From the NCBI GenBank assembly GCA_039583875.1, contig CM077147.1, positions 113,766,440 through 113,830,439 on the forward strand: a stretch of DNA of 64,000 nucleotides. Reading direction: 5' to 3'. The DNA is from Platanthera guangdongensis. Taxonomy: Eukaryota > Streptophyta > Magnoliopsida > Asparagales > Orchidaceae. The notes under the pieces are model-generated. The model did not search any database. It was not told the DNA's origin and was given only the letters and a program-made list of their open reading frames with translations. Positions 20,205 through 32,362 of the stretch are shown piece by piece. The position numbers were made by a program, and so were the translations under genes. Position 1 is the stretch's first letter. Each line of letters opens with the position of its first letter.

Positions 20205-22858
20205 CTAAGGCTGGTCTGGCTCCTTGATGACTATGTCTTTGCCTGATTGGATCTTGGCTTGTACTGGAGCATCTGGATCCTCAGCTGGCTTCTTGCCCTT
20301 CAGATCCTTCTTCTTTTGTTCTTCAGCCCTTATTCTCTGTCTTTCAAAATAATGAAAAGGCTTTGAGAAATATTTGCTAGGCTCCTGATTATTAGGAGGT
20401 AGCTTCCCAGCCTTTTCCTTTCATCTATATTACAGAATAGCTTCCTGTCTAGCTTCATGCTTTAGCCATTCTTGCTCTGTGTACCATTTGCCCCTGTCAT
20501 GGGTCTTGTCTTTTACAGCCTTCTAGGAAGTCAATATAATATTCCTTGAAGTAGGACTCCACTTCTCAAAATCAGGCTTCAACTTAGCCTGTTCTCTAAA
20601 TCTTTTCTTTGAAAGTTAAGCTTCTTGCTCCTTATTCATAGCTGCCTCTGACATTTCAACTTTCTCAATGATAACATTTTTATTACCCTCTGGAGGGATG
20701 TACATTGACTGTACTTCTTGATGAATCATTTCAAAATCTGCTGGAGGGTAAATGACCTGAGCAACTTCAGGTTGGTCACCTCCAAAATAAGAGGGTGTAT
20801 ACCTGACTCAGCTACATTATCATGATCACAGAGGGGTGGATATCCAAGTGTGGCTCTGATGCTATTAAATATCAAATTAGCATGATCTGAGCCAGCTTTG
20901 ACTAACACTCTCACCCCCTTTATGACTTCTCTTGCAATATGATCCCTGAGGTCTTCTTTCTGAAATCTGATTTGTTCATCAAGATAATTAACACCATCTT
21001 TATAGAATGACTTTAACTTTAGGAGCTGTGCAGAAATGGTCTTTTGATATTGCTCAATAGCTATTTGTACAGTAGCTAGGCCTTCCTGGAATTGCTTATC
21101 AAAAGCTACCTTGGCTTTAGCCCTTGCTTCACTCTGGGTAGTAGCAATATTCTTCATTTCTGTAACAATCACATTATGTGATTCTATCAGATTATCATTC
21201 ATTCTAAGTTGATTCTCTAGAAAATAGCCTTGTTTAATAGCCATATCATCAACTTGATTCTTTATTCCTTCTTGTTTTTTGCAATAAAGACAACAACATT
21301 GCCACCCTTGTGGAAACAATCAGTCATTTCCTTGTTATTCAGATTTACTTCAAATCTTATAGATTCGATATCTTGAGCCAAGGAGAATTGCAGATCTTTA
21401 TGGGTCTCATACAAATATTTCTCCATGGCTATCCTTTATTCATCCAATTTTACTTGCAAGTATATCAACAAAGAACTATAATCAGTTACTGGGGCAGGTT
21501 AAGGAGCAGTTTGTAAATCCCTTTTATAGGTTTGACTCCTTCTTTTAAAAACCATCAGCTTCCTCTTTTTGGCTTGAATTTCTGCTTCATCTTCAGAAGT
21601 TGAGGTACTGGCAATATCAACTCTTTCTTTAGGACTAGGAAGCAATTCCTGTGCAGTCCTAGGTAGCTCCCCCTGAGTCCCTTACTCCTCCTTCTCAGGG
21701 CTTACTTGCTTCCCCTCAATGTGAACTTGCTCCCCCTCAAATCTACTTTCTCCCCCTCAAAGTTACTTTGCTCCCCCTCAGTTCTTGCTTGTACTATATC
21801 TGGAAACAACTCCTCAAGGGTAAACTCGTGTTGAGTAGGGACTTAAGGCACCACCAACTCAGGAGCATTAGCAGCAGCAGATGTATCCTCCATGATAACA
21901 TCTTGTACTTGACTGGTTAGTTGAGTGGGCTGGTCAACATCAATCAAAGATTCAGTTAGTGTTTCATCCTTATCATTGAGAATTGATTGATTAACCTCTT
22001 GAATTACCTCAAGAATAGTTTGTGTAGCCATTTCACTTTCCAAGTGGGTTGGCTCTTCCTCAAGATGAGGCTCCCCCTGCACCTGAGCACTTTCAACAAT
22101 ATCTTGTGCAGGAGAATTTTCAGGAATCTCTGGCCTCTCTTCATCAGGCATGTCCTTTGTGAGGACTCTGTCCCATCTGGAGATGATCTGTATGTCCATT
22201 CTTCTCATATGGTTGATTTTTGAACCAGCAGTTTGTTCCATTACTTCAGGAATTGTTCTAGCCAAGTACAGACTCATAATTCTTCCCAGATTTGGTTTCT
22301 TAATACTTTCCTTAATCTTTTCAAAAACTACTACTGACCAATCAGTGTTTAGTCTGTAGATAATCCTGGTCATCAGGCTGAACATATAAGCAGAAATCCT
22401 ATCATGCCCCCTAGCTTGCTGAGGATGACTTTTCCAACCACTTCTGAAAGGAATTTGCCTTATAGATTCATCCCTTTTCTATTTATTGCTGATCCAATCT
22501 TCAAGGTGGGATCCAATCTACACCATTGAAGTGCTTCTCTAGTCTTTTATGAGGGAACTTCTTCTTCTTCTTGTGTTCTTGGGAGTTGAAGAGTTTTCCT
22601 TAAGCTCTTCAAAGTAATTTTAACTTTAGTTTCCTGAACTGTAGATTTGATCTTAAGTCCAGTAGAATCTAAAGTAGCTGCGCCATAGAAATTCAGAATT
22701 TCTTTCTTCCATATCTTTGTTGGTTAAGATACCAGAAATTCCAACCCATTTTCAGCAATTAGGGTTACTACTGGTTTAATTTCGGGTTTCGCATTATCAA
22801 AGGCATTGTGTACCAGCTCATAGCCTTCGTTGACATTATCTTCTAGCTTTGGCGCCAT
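20205..22858 (-). pseudogene. S4 extra 3' ORF (about 880 codons, broken)
   Basis: It starts at ATG 22858-22856 (MAPKLEDNVNEGYEL) and ends KEPDQP at 20205-20207. Clear blocks are a conserved N-terminal domain (to about 22150; FEKIKESIKKPNLGRI and INHMRRMDIQIISRW), a Glu/Gln-rich acidic middle (about 22140-21700) with five GGGGGAG-like purine tracts, a long coiled-coil-like part (21320-20830; ...YLDEQIRFQKEDLRDHI) and a basic C-terminus. Stops and frameshifts occur, for example near 22480-22540, 21840 and 20800. No signal peptide or membrane span is evident, so a retrovirus-type envelope is not supported. Homologous to the extra ORFs of S1, S2 and S3. It may belong to the loosely defined plant 'putative transposon protein' families; its role is unknown. 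Confidence 0.7.
21666..21780 (-). other. Cluster of polypurine tracts inside the S4 extra ORF
   Basis: On the minus strand, TGAGGGGGAGC or close variants occur about five times in 115 bp (21666-21675, 21709-21718, 21729-21740, 21749-21760, 21769-21780). Multiple polypurine tracts upstream of the 3' LTR are a known Sirevirus trait. Similar tracts occur in the S2 extra ORF near 31655, 31710 and 31770. Confidence 0.6.
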
Positions 22859-22950
22859 TAGGGTTGAGAGAAATCTTGAATTTAGAAGAGAGAATTTGTC
22901 GACATAGGGTTTTCTTCTCGAGAGGGTGTCAACAGACTATGTTGTTGACC

Positions 22951-22958
22951 TATTTATA
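22951..22958 (-). promoter_or_regulatory. Candidate internal TATA box of S4
   Basis: Minus strand GGTATAAATAGG, 93 bp upstream of the extra ORF ATG and downstream of the internal palindromes (22985-23262). Same arrangement as in S2 and S3. Confidence 0.55.
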
Positions 22959-22984
22959 CCTTTGTAAATAATGAAGGTGAAAAT

Positions 22985-23262
22985 GCGCGTCATAATTCTC
23001 TTAATGTATCGAAACTGTTGAAAAGTGTCGACACAGACTTCTAATGTCTCGACATCGGTTAATTGTTAGTGTCGACACAACTTCTGGATGTGTTGACACA
23101 ACTTCTCTGAAGAGTCAACACCTATTCTCTAGATACGTCGACACCACTTCTCAGGAGTGTCGACACCAATTTTCTAGATGTGTCGACACCACTTTCCTGG
23201 AATGTCGACACCAACTACTATGTGTCGACACAGACAACTTCTTGTTTCGACACAATTTTACT
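22985..23262. repeat. S4 internal palindrome cluster
   Basis: Five perfect GTGTCGACAC copies (for example near 23025, 23070, 23157, 23180, 23221) plus decayed ones (GTGTTGACAC, ACGTCGACAC, ATGTCGACAC). It lies between the pol stop (23280-23282) and the internal TATA box. Confidence 0.88.
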
Positions 23263-23279
23263 TAGCCAAATTTGTTAAA

Positions 23280-26200
23280 CTAATTTATGTTCAACATTCC
23301 TAATTCAATTTTGAAATTGTTGAATTTAGTTTCATCTAAAGGCTTAGTAAACATGTCAGCTAGTTGTAAATCAGCACCAACAAATTCTAAAGAGATATCT
23401 TCTTTCTCTACATGATCTCTAAGAAAATGTATCTTATTTCTATATACTTTGTTCTACTATGAGAAATAGGATTATGAGTAATAGAAATATCACTAATAGA
23501 ATCACATAATAATGGAGTTCTACTTACCTGAATACCATAATCTACTAGCTGATGCTGCATCCATAATAGTTGTGCACAGTAACTTCCAGTAGCAACATAC
23601 TCAGACTCAGCAGTGGAAATTGCCACACTGGTCTGCTTCTTACAGCTCCAAGACACCAGTCTTCCTCCTAGAAATTGACAGGTGCCTGTAGTGCTTTTCC
23701 TATCTAATTTGCAACCTGCAAAGTCTGCATCTAAATAACCCATTAGTTGAAAATCTCTATTCCTAGGATACCAAAGTCCTAGATTAGGTGTGCCCTTAAG
23801 ATATCTCAAAATCCTTTTAACAGCAGTAAGATGAGATTCTTTAGGGCAGGATTGGTACCTAGCACAGACACATGTAGCATACATGATATCTGGTCTACTA
23901 GAAGTTAGATATAGGAGGGATCCAACTATTCCTCTATACAAAGTTTCATCTACATGTTTCCCTGCATCATCTTTGCTAAGAGATACACTTGTCCCCATTG
24001 GAGTTCTCATGGTAGTGGATGACTCCATACCATACTTCTTAATTAACTCCTAGGTGAACTTAGACTGGGATATGGACAAGACATCATCAATCTGTCTTAC
24101 TTGGAGACCCAAGAAGAACTTAAGTTCTCCCATACTGCTCATTTCAAATTTCCCTTGCATAAGTTTTGCAAACTTTCTACAAATGTTACTTTCAGTAGAA
24201 CCAAATATTATGTCATCAACATATATTTGGACTAGAATTCTCTTTCCTTTGGATTCCCTAAGGAATAGAGTCTTGTCTATTTTCCCCCTTGAGAATTTGT
24301 TCTCAATGAGGAAATTTAACAGGGTTTCATACCAAGCCCTTGGGGCTTGTTTCAACCCATAAAAAGCTTTCCTAAGTCTATAGAAATAAGTAGGATTGAG
24401 TGGATCAGCAAAACCTGAGGGCTGTTCTACATAGACCTCCTCTTTTAAGTCTCCATTTAAGAAAGCAGACTTAACATCCATCTGGAACACTTTGAAGCCT
24501 TGATATGTTGCATAGGCTAGAAATAGCCTGATAACTTCCAGTCTTGCCACAGGGGAAAAAGTCTGATCAAAGTCTATGCCCTCCTCCTGTCTGTATCCTT
24601 TGGCAAAGAGTCTTGCCTTATTCTTCACTATGATCCCACTCTCATCAAGCTTGTTTCTATATATCCACTTTGTCCCTATGACATTGTGGCCCTTTGGTTT
24701 TGGAACCAAATCCCAGACCTTGTACCTTCTGAATTGATTTAACTTCTCATGCATGACATCAATCCAGTGTGGGTCCTTAATAGCTTTTTCAAATCTCTTG
24801 GGTTCCACTTGAGATAAGAAGCTAGAGCAAAGAACTGTGTTCAAGTTCCTGCTCCTTGTTTGTACTCCTTGTCTTGGATCACCAATGATCTAGTGTGCAG
24901 GATGATCCTTCAACTGTCTAACTACTGGAGATAATCTATCAGCAGTTTGACCTTCTCCAATCACTTCATTTTGCTGCTCCTCATGGTCTTCATCAGCATC
25001 TTGAGTGTCTTGTACTCCCCCTGGACATCAACTATCATTTTCCTCATCCTGCTTTGCAGTTGGAACTTCTTTGATAGTAAGCTGGTCCATCTTCTGCTGT
25101 ATACCTGTGGAGCTACAAGAACTACTTGGCAACTCACTGTTAATAAGTCTAGTTTCATCAAAGATGACATGAAATGACTCTTCTACAACTTGAGTAGCCA
25201 AATTATAGACCATATAAGCCTTACTATTGTTGTTGTACCCAACAAATATCCCATCTTGGGAATTGGTAGCAAACTTAGTTAGGTGAGATTTGCCATTGTT
25301 AAGTACATAACATTTACAACCAAAGATCCTAAAATATGATAAATTTGGTTTTCTGCCTTTCATAATCTCATAGGGTGTTTTTTTGTGGCTTTTGGTGATG
25401 GAAGCCCTATTGAGCACATGGCATGCAGTATTCACTGCCTCAGCCCAGAAATATTCTGGGAGAGAAGTATCACTCAATAGTGTTCTTCCAGCCTCAATCA
25501 ATGTCCTATTCTTTCTCTCAGCAATGCCATTTTGCTGAGGTGTTCTAGGTGAGGAGAATTCCTGAAGAATCCCAAATTCTTCATACAGCCTTGTCATACT
25601 TTCAGATTGGAATTCAGTTCCATGGTCACTTCTGATTTTGACCACTGAACTATCGATTTCATTCTGAATTTGTTTGACAAAATTGTAGAAGACCTTTAGG
25701 GTTTCAGATTTCTGTCTTAGAAAGAATACCCATGAGAATCTAGAATAGTCATTTACAACCACAAAAGTGTAGACCTTCATACCTAGGCGTTGAACTGACA
25801 TAGGACCAAATAAGTCCATATGCAAAAGGTATAAGCACCTCACTGAGTTTTTGGTTTCAAGGCTATTAAAGGAGGATCTAGTCTGCTTGCCTTTTTGACA
25901 AGCTGAACATATTCCATCCTCATAACACTTAACTTGAGTACCATTCCTCACTAACTCTTTACTAAAGAGTTGGCCAATTATCTTGTAGTTAAGATGGGCT
26001 AGCCTCTTGTGCCATTTGACACAATGAGAGGCTTTCTCATCAGCCACAAGACAGATAGGAGAATTTTTATTCTCATACTCAAAATTTAGGCAGTATATAT
26101 TTCTTTTCCTATATCCAGTCAATATGACTTTTTGATCACTTGACCTATTGATATGACACCCATTCTTGACAAATGAAATGTCATATCCTAGATCACTCAG

Positions 26201-26452
26201 CTGGCTTATGCTTATTAGGTTATGTTTCAAACCCTTTACATAGGCTACTTGAGTGATTGTAATTGAGTTGTTAGAAATGTTACCAAAACCTTTGATGATT
26301 CCCTTTTCAGAACCACCAAAGATTACTTTAGGACCATTCAGCATAGCTGAGTAGTCCTTCAACAATCCCCTTGTTCCAGTCATGTGCCTGGAACATCCAC
26401 TGTCCAAGTACCATATAGGCGCATGACAACTTGGACTCACCTGCAACAAAGG
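23280..26452 (-). pseudogene. pol: S4 Pol (PR-IN-RT-RH), broken
   Basis: Protease [10 protein letters not shown], integrase WHKRLAHLN / [11 protein letters not shown] / RSDHGTEFQ / [26 protein letters not shown] and YVDDIIFGS, RNase [27 protein letters not shown]. All lie in one frame with gag (minus strand). In-frame stops interrupt it near 25028, 24890 and 24050, and a frameshift near 23408 moves the last ~45 codons out of frame; the LGMLN ending is still readable to 23280. In RNase H, GYLDADF has Leu where S3 has Thr, but the Asp is kept. Catalytic residues otherwise look complete, so loss of function came from the stops. Confidence 0.88.
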
Positions 26453-28444
26453 TTACTTAACCTTATAACCCAAATAACTTTTGGGTCCTTGATTCAAGTT
26501 AGTCTGAAACTTAACAAATCAGCATGCAACTCTTCTAACATGCAGATTGCTATTCTCCTTGACACTGGTATTGTGCCAACAGTCTAAGGCATAATGGCCT
26601 ATCTTGCCACAGCACCAGCACTCAAACTTATTATACCTCTTTTTAGGTATAATCTTAGCTCTATTGTTTGCAGTAGGTCTTTTGTTTTGTGCTGTGGCTT
26701 TGCCTTTTTATTGGACTGTGCAGCCCATACAGTCATCTATTAAGGGTACGATAGATTTTGGCTTAGAGAAACTAGCCACAATATCCTTCTCTTACTGAAG
26801 TATACTTTCCAGGCTTTTAATCTGATCATTTTTGAATGTGATTGTTCCCATTTGAATAACAGTTATGTTCTTCAATTTGGCAATCTCATTCATCTTTTGA
26901 TCGAGCAGATTTTCTGAATCAGATGCAGCCAACTTAAGAGCTGCAATTTCCTTAGCCTGATTTTTGGCCAGGTTTTTGCTTCTCTTAAGTACCTGCAATA
27001 AATCTCCATATTCATCTATCAGCTGATGAATATCTCCTTCAGATTCAGACCCATCTTCATCTCTTGATGGAGATGCATCTGGTTCTGACCCAGTGAAGTA
27101 ATCTGAATCTACAGATACAGTTTTTACCTTATTGGGGTCAGGCTGATCCTGACACCGGTCTTCTTCAGACACTGCCATCAATCCTTTGTACTGATGGTCT
27201 TCCTGCTCATAGATAGAGTCCAGTAATTGCATGAACTCATCCTCTTCTTCTGCAAACAGACTAATGTATGCCTCAGCCTCAGATTCAGACTCTAAAGTTG
27301 ATTGATTTGTCAAACTTTTCTCTTTCTCAGCAACCAAGGATTTCTCCTTCTTGCTCTTGTGCTGAGACTTCTTTCTATTAGTAGACTCCTTCCTCTTGTC
27401 TGGACAGTTAGCCACAACATGTTCAGCTTTGTTGCAGCAATAACATATAATCTTGGATGTAGTTGACTTGCTAGGATTTGTCCCATTCCTGTCCTTCCTG
27501 GATGATTTCCTCTTCTGATAATAATCATCCTTGGTCTGAGATGTGGAAGGCTTAGATTTCCACTGCTTATTCTTTAAGAATCTCTGGAACTGCCTTGTGA
27601 ATGCTGCAAAGTCTTCATCAGAATTACTGGTGTCTGAACTGGGATTATCTGAATTTTCTGAGATCATTTCTGCATCTCTCTTAGGAAAAGATGGAGACAT
27701 TCTCCTATTCTTCCTTGTGGCTTCTACCTTAAAAGCAACTGACTTTTCTTTATAGTCACCCTTTGTATTTTTCTCTTCCTCCTTTCTGGCCAACAGCTGT
27801 ATCACATAAGACAGCAATTTGCCAAACAGTGTTGGAGGAGAAATCTCAGCCAGTCTGGCCCCTTCCCTTATGGCACAGATCTTAGTATCCCAATCCTTAG
27901 TCAAAGACCTAAGGAATTTGTCATTTAGCTCATAAGTACTGAATATTCTTCCATAAGACATTAGTTCATTGACAATCCTATAGAACTTCTTATAACATTC
28001 AGTTATACTTTCAGACTTGGCTTGTCTGAAACTCTCATATTCTTGATTAAGCATAAACTTTCTATCTTGCCTAACCTCTTCAGAACCCTCCATGTAGACA
28101 ATCAATGTGTTCCACATCTCCTTGGAGGTTTTGCAGCGAATTACATTCTGGAATGTTGAATCATCAATGACACTCACTTTAATATTCTGGGCTCTTTTAT
28201 CCATTATAGCCAGGGTGATCTCATCCTTAGTCATCTATGAAAAATCCTTTGGAATTCTTTGATTGGCATCAAGAATAGAAATCTCCATAGGAACATATGG
28301 TCCTTCCTTAACTGTTATGTAAATTCTAGGATCAGATGCCTCCATGAATAATCTGACCCTTTCCTTCCATATTCCAAATATTTCCTTCCTGCAGATAGGC
28401 AATTTCATTGCACCAAGTTCTTTATGGTTTTCTCCTGAACCCAT
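26453..28444 (-). pseudogene. gag: S4 Gag, with nonsense codons
   Basis: It starts MGSGENHKELGAMKLPICRKEI at 28444 and ends with TAA at 26453-26455, 664 codons in one frame, close in length to the S3 Gag. In-frame stops occur at 28232-28234 (before MTKDEI) and near 26790 and 26710. The first knuckle is CYCCNKAEHVVANC, with Glu in place of the usual Gly before the His; the second, CWCCGKIGHYALDC, is intact. Acidic Ser-rich regions and a coiled-coil-like part lie between them. The gag-pol junction keeps the CAG/GTGAGT pattern. Confidence 0.85.
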
Positions 28445-28510
28445 TTTCTTGAACTTATTTCTGCCTTATAGATCTCACTAAGACTGTTAAGTCTATCTTT
28501 GAGGAACCTC

Positions 28511-28522
28511 CCTCTGATACCA
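28511..28522 (-). other. S4 primer binding site
   Basis: TGGTATCAGAGG on the minus strand, two bases after the 5' LTR end. It matches the plant iMet primer site at 11 of 12 bases. Confidence 0.8.
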
Positions 28523-28524
28523 CT

Positions 28525-30262
28525 TGAAAGAATTAGTTCCTAAACACCTAGAGGGGGGGGTGAATAGGTGTAATTCCTTTTTCTTCTAAGACAAAATATC
28601 TATTCAGTTACTTAATCAATAACAGCTAATTTAACAGCTAACATAGCACAGAATTCACAGAATCACACAATCACAGATTGCACATAGTTTTTATAGTGGT
28701 TCCCCAAGGTCTGGGTACATCCACTTTCCCTCTTTGCCTATGTAGCAGTGTGCTAGATTAGGCCTAACTTTTTTCCTTCACCTCAGATCCGCAGATCTTA
28801 CAGCTCAGAACCCAAACAAGGCTCCTACAACTCAGAGTGAGTCCACACTCCTACAGCTCAGGCAATCTACCCTACCTCAGCCTTCAACAAGGCCTACAAC
28901 TCAGAGATAACAATCTCCTACAGCTCAGGCTCACAGCCCTACCTCAGCCTTCAACAAGGCCTACCACTCAGAGATCTAAATCTCCTACCACTCAGCCTTT
29001 ATAAATCAGGCTTACAGCTCAGATCTTAAAAAGATCCTACAGAAACTAGATTTAACAATGTATTTTACCACCACCCTGGTAGAGAGAGAAAGGATGGATG
29101 ACTTCTTGATAAGTTCTTGGAAGAATCTGATGGCAGAGAACAACCACTCTTAGCTTTCTTCAAAGCTTCTTGAATCTGAACTCAGTAGGGTTGATCTCCT
29201 TTGAAGTTGATCTTCAATCAGCTTCTTTCTTGAAATTCAGATCTCAATCTGAATCCTTCTTGGCAGACTGGTTCATAATCTGCACTTGAGGGACTTGTTG
29301 ATATAAGTCCCTTTCTTCACTTCAATAGATGGAGCTCTCTCTCTCCAACTTCTTTGATCTTCTGACAAAAATCTTCTTTTGTTTTTATGTATTCTGTATC
29401 AGAATACTCTTTTATCTATTAGTATATCTGTTCTCTCTTTATGTTGAAGGAGAATGCCTTTATATAGACTTTCTCCATGGTAACCGGCTGATCCGGTTTC
29501 TAACAAACTTCTGACAGCTCTGACAGTTGCAGTAGACTGGTTGGTAATGGCAGCTGTCAAGTCATCCAGTCACTTTTTGAAACTCTGTCTCTGTCAGCAA
29601 AGTGTCGAGACTGAACTTCATCATGTGTCGACACAAGTAGACTAAGTGTCGACACAAGCCTTGGTGGTGTCGACATAGCTCCTTTGGTGTTGACACTACT
29701 TCTCGACACAGCATCTGTAGAATGCGTCGACACAAATTCTGTGTGTCGACACAATCACTTCTTCTCTTTAACTTTGTTGAAACTCTAATGTGTGTCGACA
29801 CAAGTCCTGTGTGTCGACACAGTTTATGTCGAAAAAGTCTTATATGTGTCGACATTGCCTCTGTGTGTCGACATAGTTGATGTCGACAATGCTTCTCTGT
29901 GTGTCGACACTTCCTTTGTTATATCGACACAGTTTATGTCGACTAAGCTTTTCTGTATGTCGACACTGCCTCTGTCATGTTGACACAGTTTCTTCAGGTG
30001 TCGAAACAGCCTTTTCAAGTGTCGACACAATTGTCTCCTAGTGTCGGCACAGCTTTTCTCAAGTGTCGACACAAGCCTTCATAAGTGTCGACACAACTTC
30101 TTCTGGTGTCGACTCATGGACTTAGAAACTTTTTCCTGCATTCCTGCACTTACTTAACATGCACATATAAACTCAAAACAACATCAAATACACCTTGATG
30201 CATATCATTGAGTAAGGTGAAGCTTCTTCAAATCTCGTACACATTTTCCAATGTACCCAACA
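28525..30262 (-). repeat. S4 5' LTR
   Basis: 1738 bp, with the same ends and order of blocks as 18219-19940: TATA (minus) at 29459-29466, the AACCGG-CTGAT-CCGGTT element just to its right at about 29481-29498, palindromes at 29600-30115, and the G-tract hairpin at about 28545-28570. Confidence 0.92.
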
Positions 30263-30267
30263 CTTTT

Positions 30268-32362
30268 CTTAGAAAGTTGAGCTTCTTGCTCTCTTTTCAA
30301 GGCTGCTTCAGACATCTCAACTTTCTCAATAACCACATTCTGAACCTCCTGTGGAGGACTATACATTTGTTGAACAACAGCTTGAATTCCTTCAAAGTCA
30401 GCAGGTGGATAAATGATTTGAGCCACTTCCTGCTGAGCCCCTTCATTGTAAGCAGCTTGAATGCCTGACTCAGCTCTGTTGTCATCATCATACAGGGGTG
30501 GATATCCAAGAGTGGCTCTGATAGTATTAGTTATCAATTTGACATATTCAGAGCCTGCATTGACTAACACTCTCTCCCCCTTTATGACTTCTTGTTCAAC
30601 ATGGTCTCTTAGATCATCCTTTTGAAATCTTATCTGTTCAGCGAGATAATTTGTACCTTCTTTGTAGAATGACCTAAATTTCTGCAACTGATCAGAAATT
30701 ACCTTCTGAGAGGCCTGGATAGCAGTGTTAACAACAGTCAAATTTGCTTGGAATTGTTTGTCAAACTCTGACTTTTCCTGAACCATGTGGTCTGTGACAG
30801 CAGTGGCTTGATTTTTCAGTTCAGTAACAATCACATTATGAGATTCCGTAAGATTGTCATTCATTATTATTTGATTTTCCAAAACATACCCTTGTTTGAC
30901 TGCTATATTATCTATCTGTGTTTTTGCCTCTTGTTGTTGTTTGGCTAGGTATACTATATCATTACCTCCCTTATGGAAGCAATCCGTCATCTCCTTTTTA
31001 TGCTGATTTACCTCAAATCTGATTGATTTGATGTCTTGGGCCAAAGTAAATTGGAGGTCTTTGTGACTCTCATCCACATATCTCTCTAGGGCTACTCTTT
31101 GCTCATCTATTTTAACCTGCAGTGCCACCAACAGTGAACTGAAGTCAACTGCTGGGGTTGGAGTTTGTGGAACAGCTTGCAAGGCTTTCTTATAGCCAGA
31201 GCTCCTATTCTTGAGTTCCACAAGCTTTCTCTTTTTGGCCCTAGAGGCTACTTCATCTTCTGAAGTTTCTGAGGATCTTGCTATGTCCACAGTGTCTTTT
31301 GGACTAGAGGGCAACTCCGTCTCAGTTCTTGGCTGCTCCCCGTTAGTCCTTTCATCTTGGATGTCAGGAAATAACTCTTCTAGAGTTACCTCTTGGTTTA
31401 TTTGAACAGGAGGAATTGCTTGCTCTTTCTTAGTAAATTCTCCTCCTTCAAAGTCAACAGTGTCTTCCATGGTAATGTCCTGATCTGGGACATGGTCTTG
31501 GATATTTTTATCAATATCAGTCTGGAGCACATCCAATGCATCATTCTCAGTATCCACAACAGTTTGATTGATGTCTTGAACAATCTCAAGTATTGATTGA
31601 GTTGCTGCTTCACTGTCCAATGCAGCTGTGTTGATAGGTGGCTCTTGTTCATGAGCTCCCCCTAAAGGTAATGCCTCTTGTTGAGCTGAAGCTAGAGAAA
31701 TCTCATTGGCTCCCCCTTGATGAGGCACTTCCTGGACTTGATCCAGTTGTATGTTGCTTTCTGTAATCTGCTCCCCCTGCACCAGACTATCATCTACATT
31801 CTCAGGAGCAGGTGATTTTCTAGCATACTCAGGTCTTTCCTCATTTGAGCTGTATCTGTTTTGTTTGTTTCTGTGGTGTAGAAACATCTTTGGTCAGGAC
31901 CCTTTCCCATCTGGATAGTATCCTTAAATCCATTCTTCTCATATGGTTTATCTTAGATCCTGCTGTGTGATTCATCACTTCAGGAATATTCACAGCCAGA
32001 TGTATACTTAGAATTCTGCCTAGATTAGGTTTCTTTAAACTTTCCTTGATCTTTTCAAAGATCACAATAGACTAGTTGGTTTTGACCTTCAAGATAACTT
32101 TGGTCATTAGATTGAACATATAGGTAGATATCCTTTCATGGCCTCCTGGTTTGGACAGAATTACTTTTCCTATAATTTCAGAAAGAAATTTTCCCTGGGA
32201 GTTCATTCCCTTTCTGTGCATAGATGATCCAATCTTGGTGGTGGGATCCAGTCCACACCATTGGAGAGCTTGTCTGGTCATGGAAGATACAACTTCATCT
32301 TCTTCTTGAACCCTAGGCAGGTGTAGTGTCTTCCTCAAACTCTTCAGGGTGAGTTTGACCTT
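30268..32362 (-). pseudogene. S2 extra 3' ORF, central segment
   Basis: Minus-strand reading begins at the S5 insertion (32362): KVKLTLKSLRKTLHLPR, then FEKIKESLKKPNLGRI and INHMRRMDLRILSRW. A 560-codon open stretch follows (31887-30205) with a Glu/Gln-rich middle, the GGA/GEQ-coding purine tracts, and a long coiled-coil-like region (about 31110-30560; VNQHKKEMTDCFHKG, YLAEQIRFQKDDLRDHV). It ends REQEAQLSKK at the S4 insertion, where the open frame runs on by chance into the S4 LTR. The N-terminus is at 43321-43546 and the C-terminus at 17819-18218. One stop or frameshift near 32066 breaks the N-terminal domain. Best preserved copy of the coiled-coil half. Confidence 0.75.

Larger units (their letters stand above)
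18219..30262 (-). mobile_element. S4: full-length Sirevirus-like element with extra ORF
   Basis: It is 12,044 bp, with LTRs 18219-19940 and 28525-30262, flanked by a perfect 5-bp duplication CTTTT (18214-18218 and 30263-30267). It is inserted in the extra ORF of S2 in the same orientation. On the minus strand: 5' LTR, primer site, gag, pol, internal palindromes and TATA, extra ORF, 3' UTR, 3' LTR. Gag and pol lie in a single frame but contain several nonsense codons and one frameshift. Confidence 0.93.
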
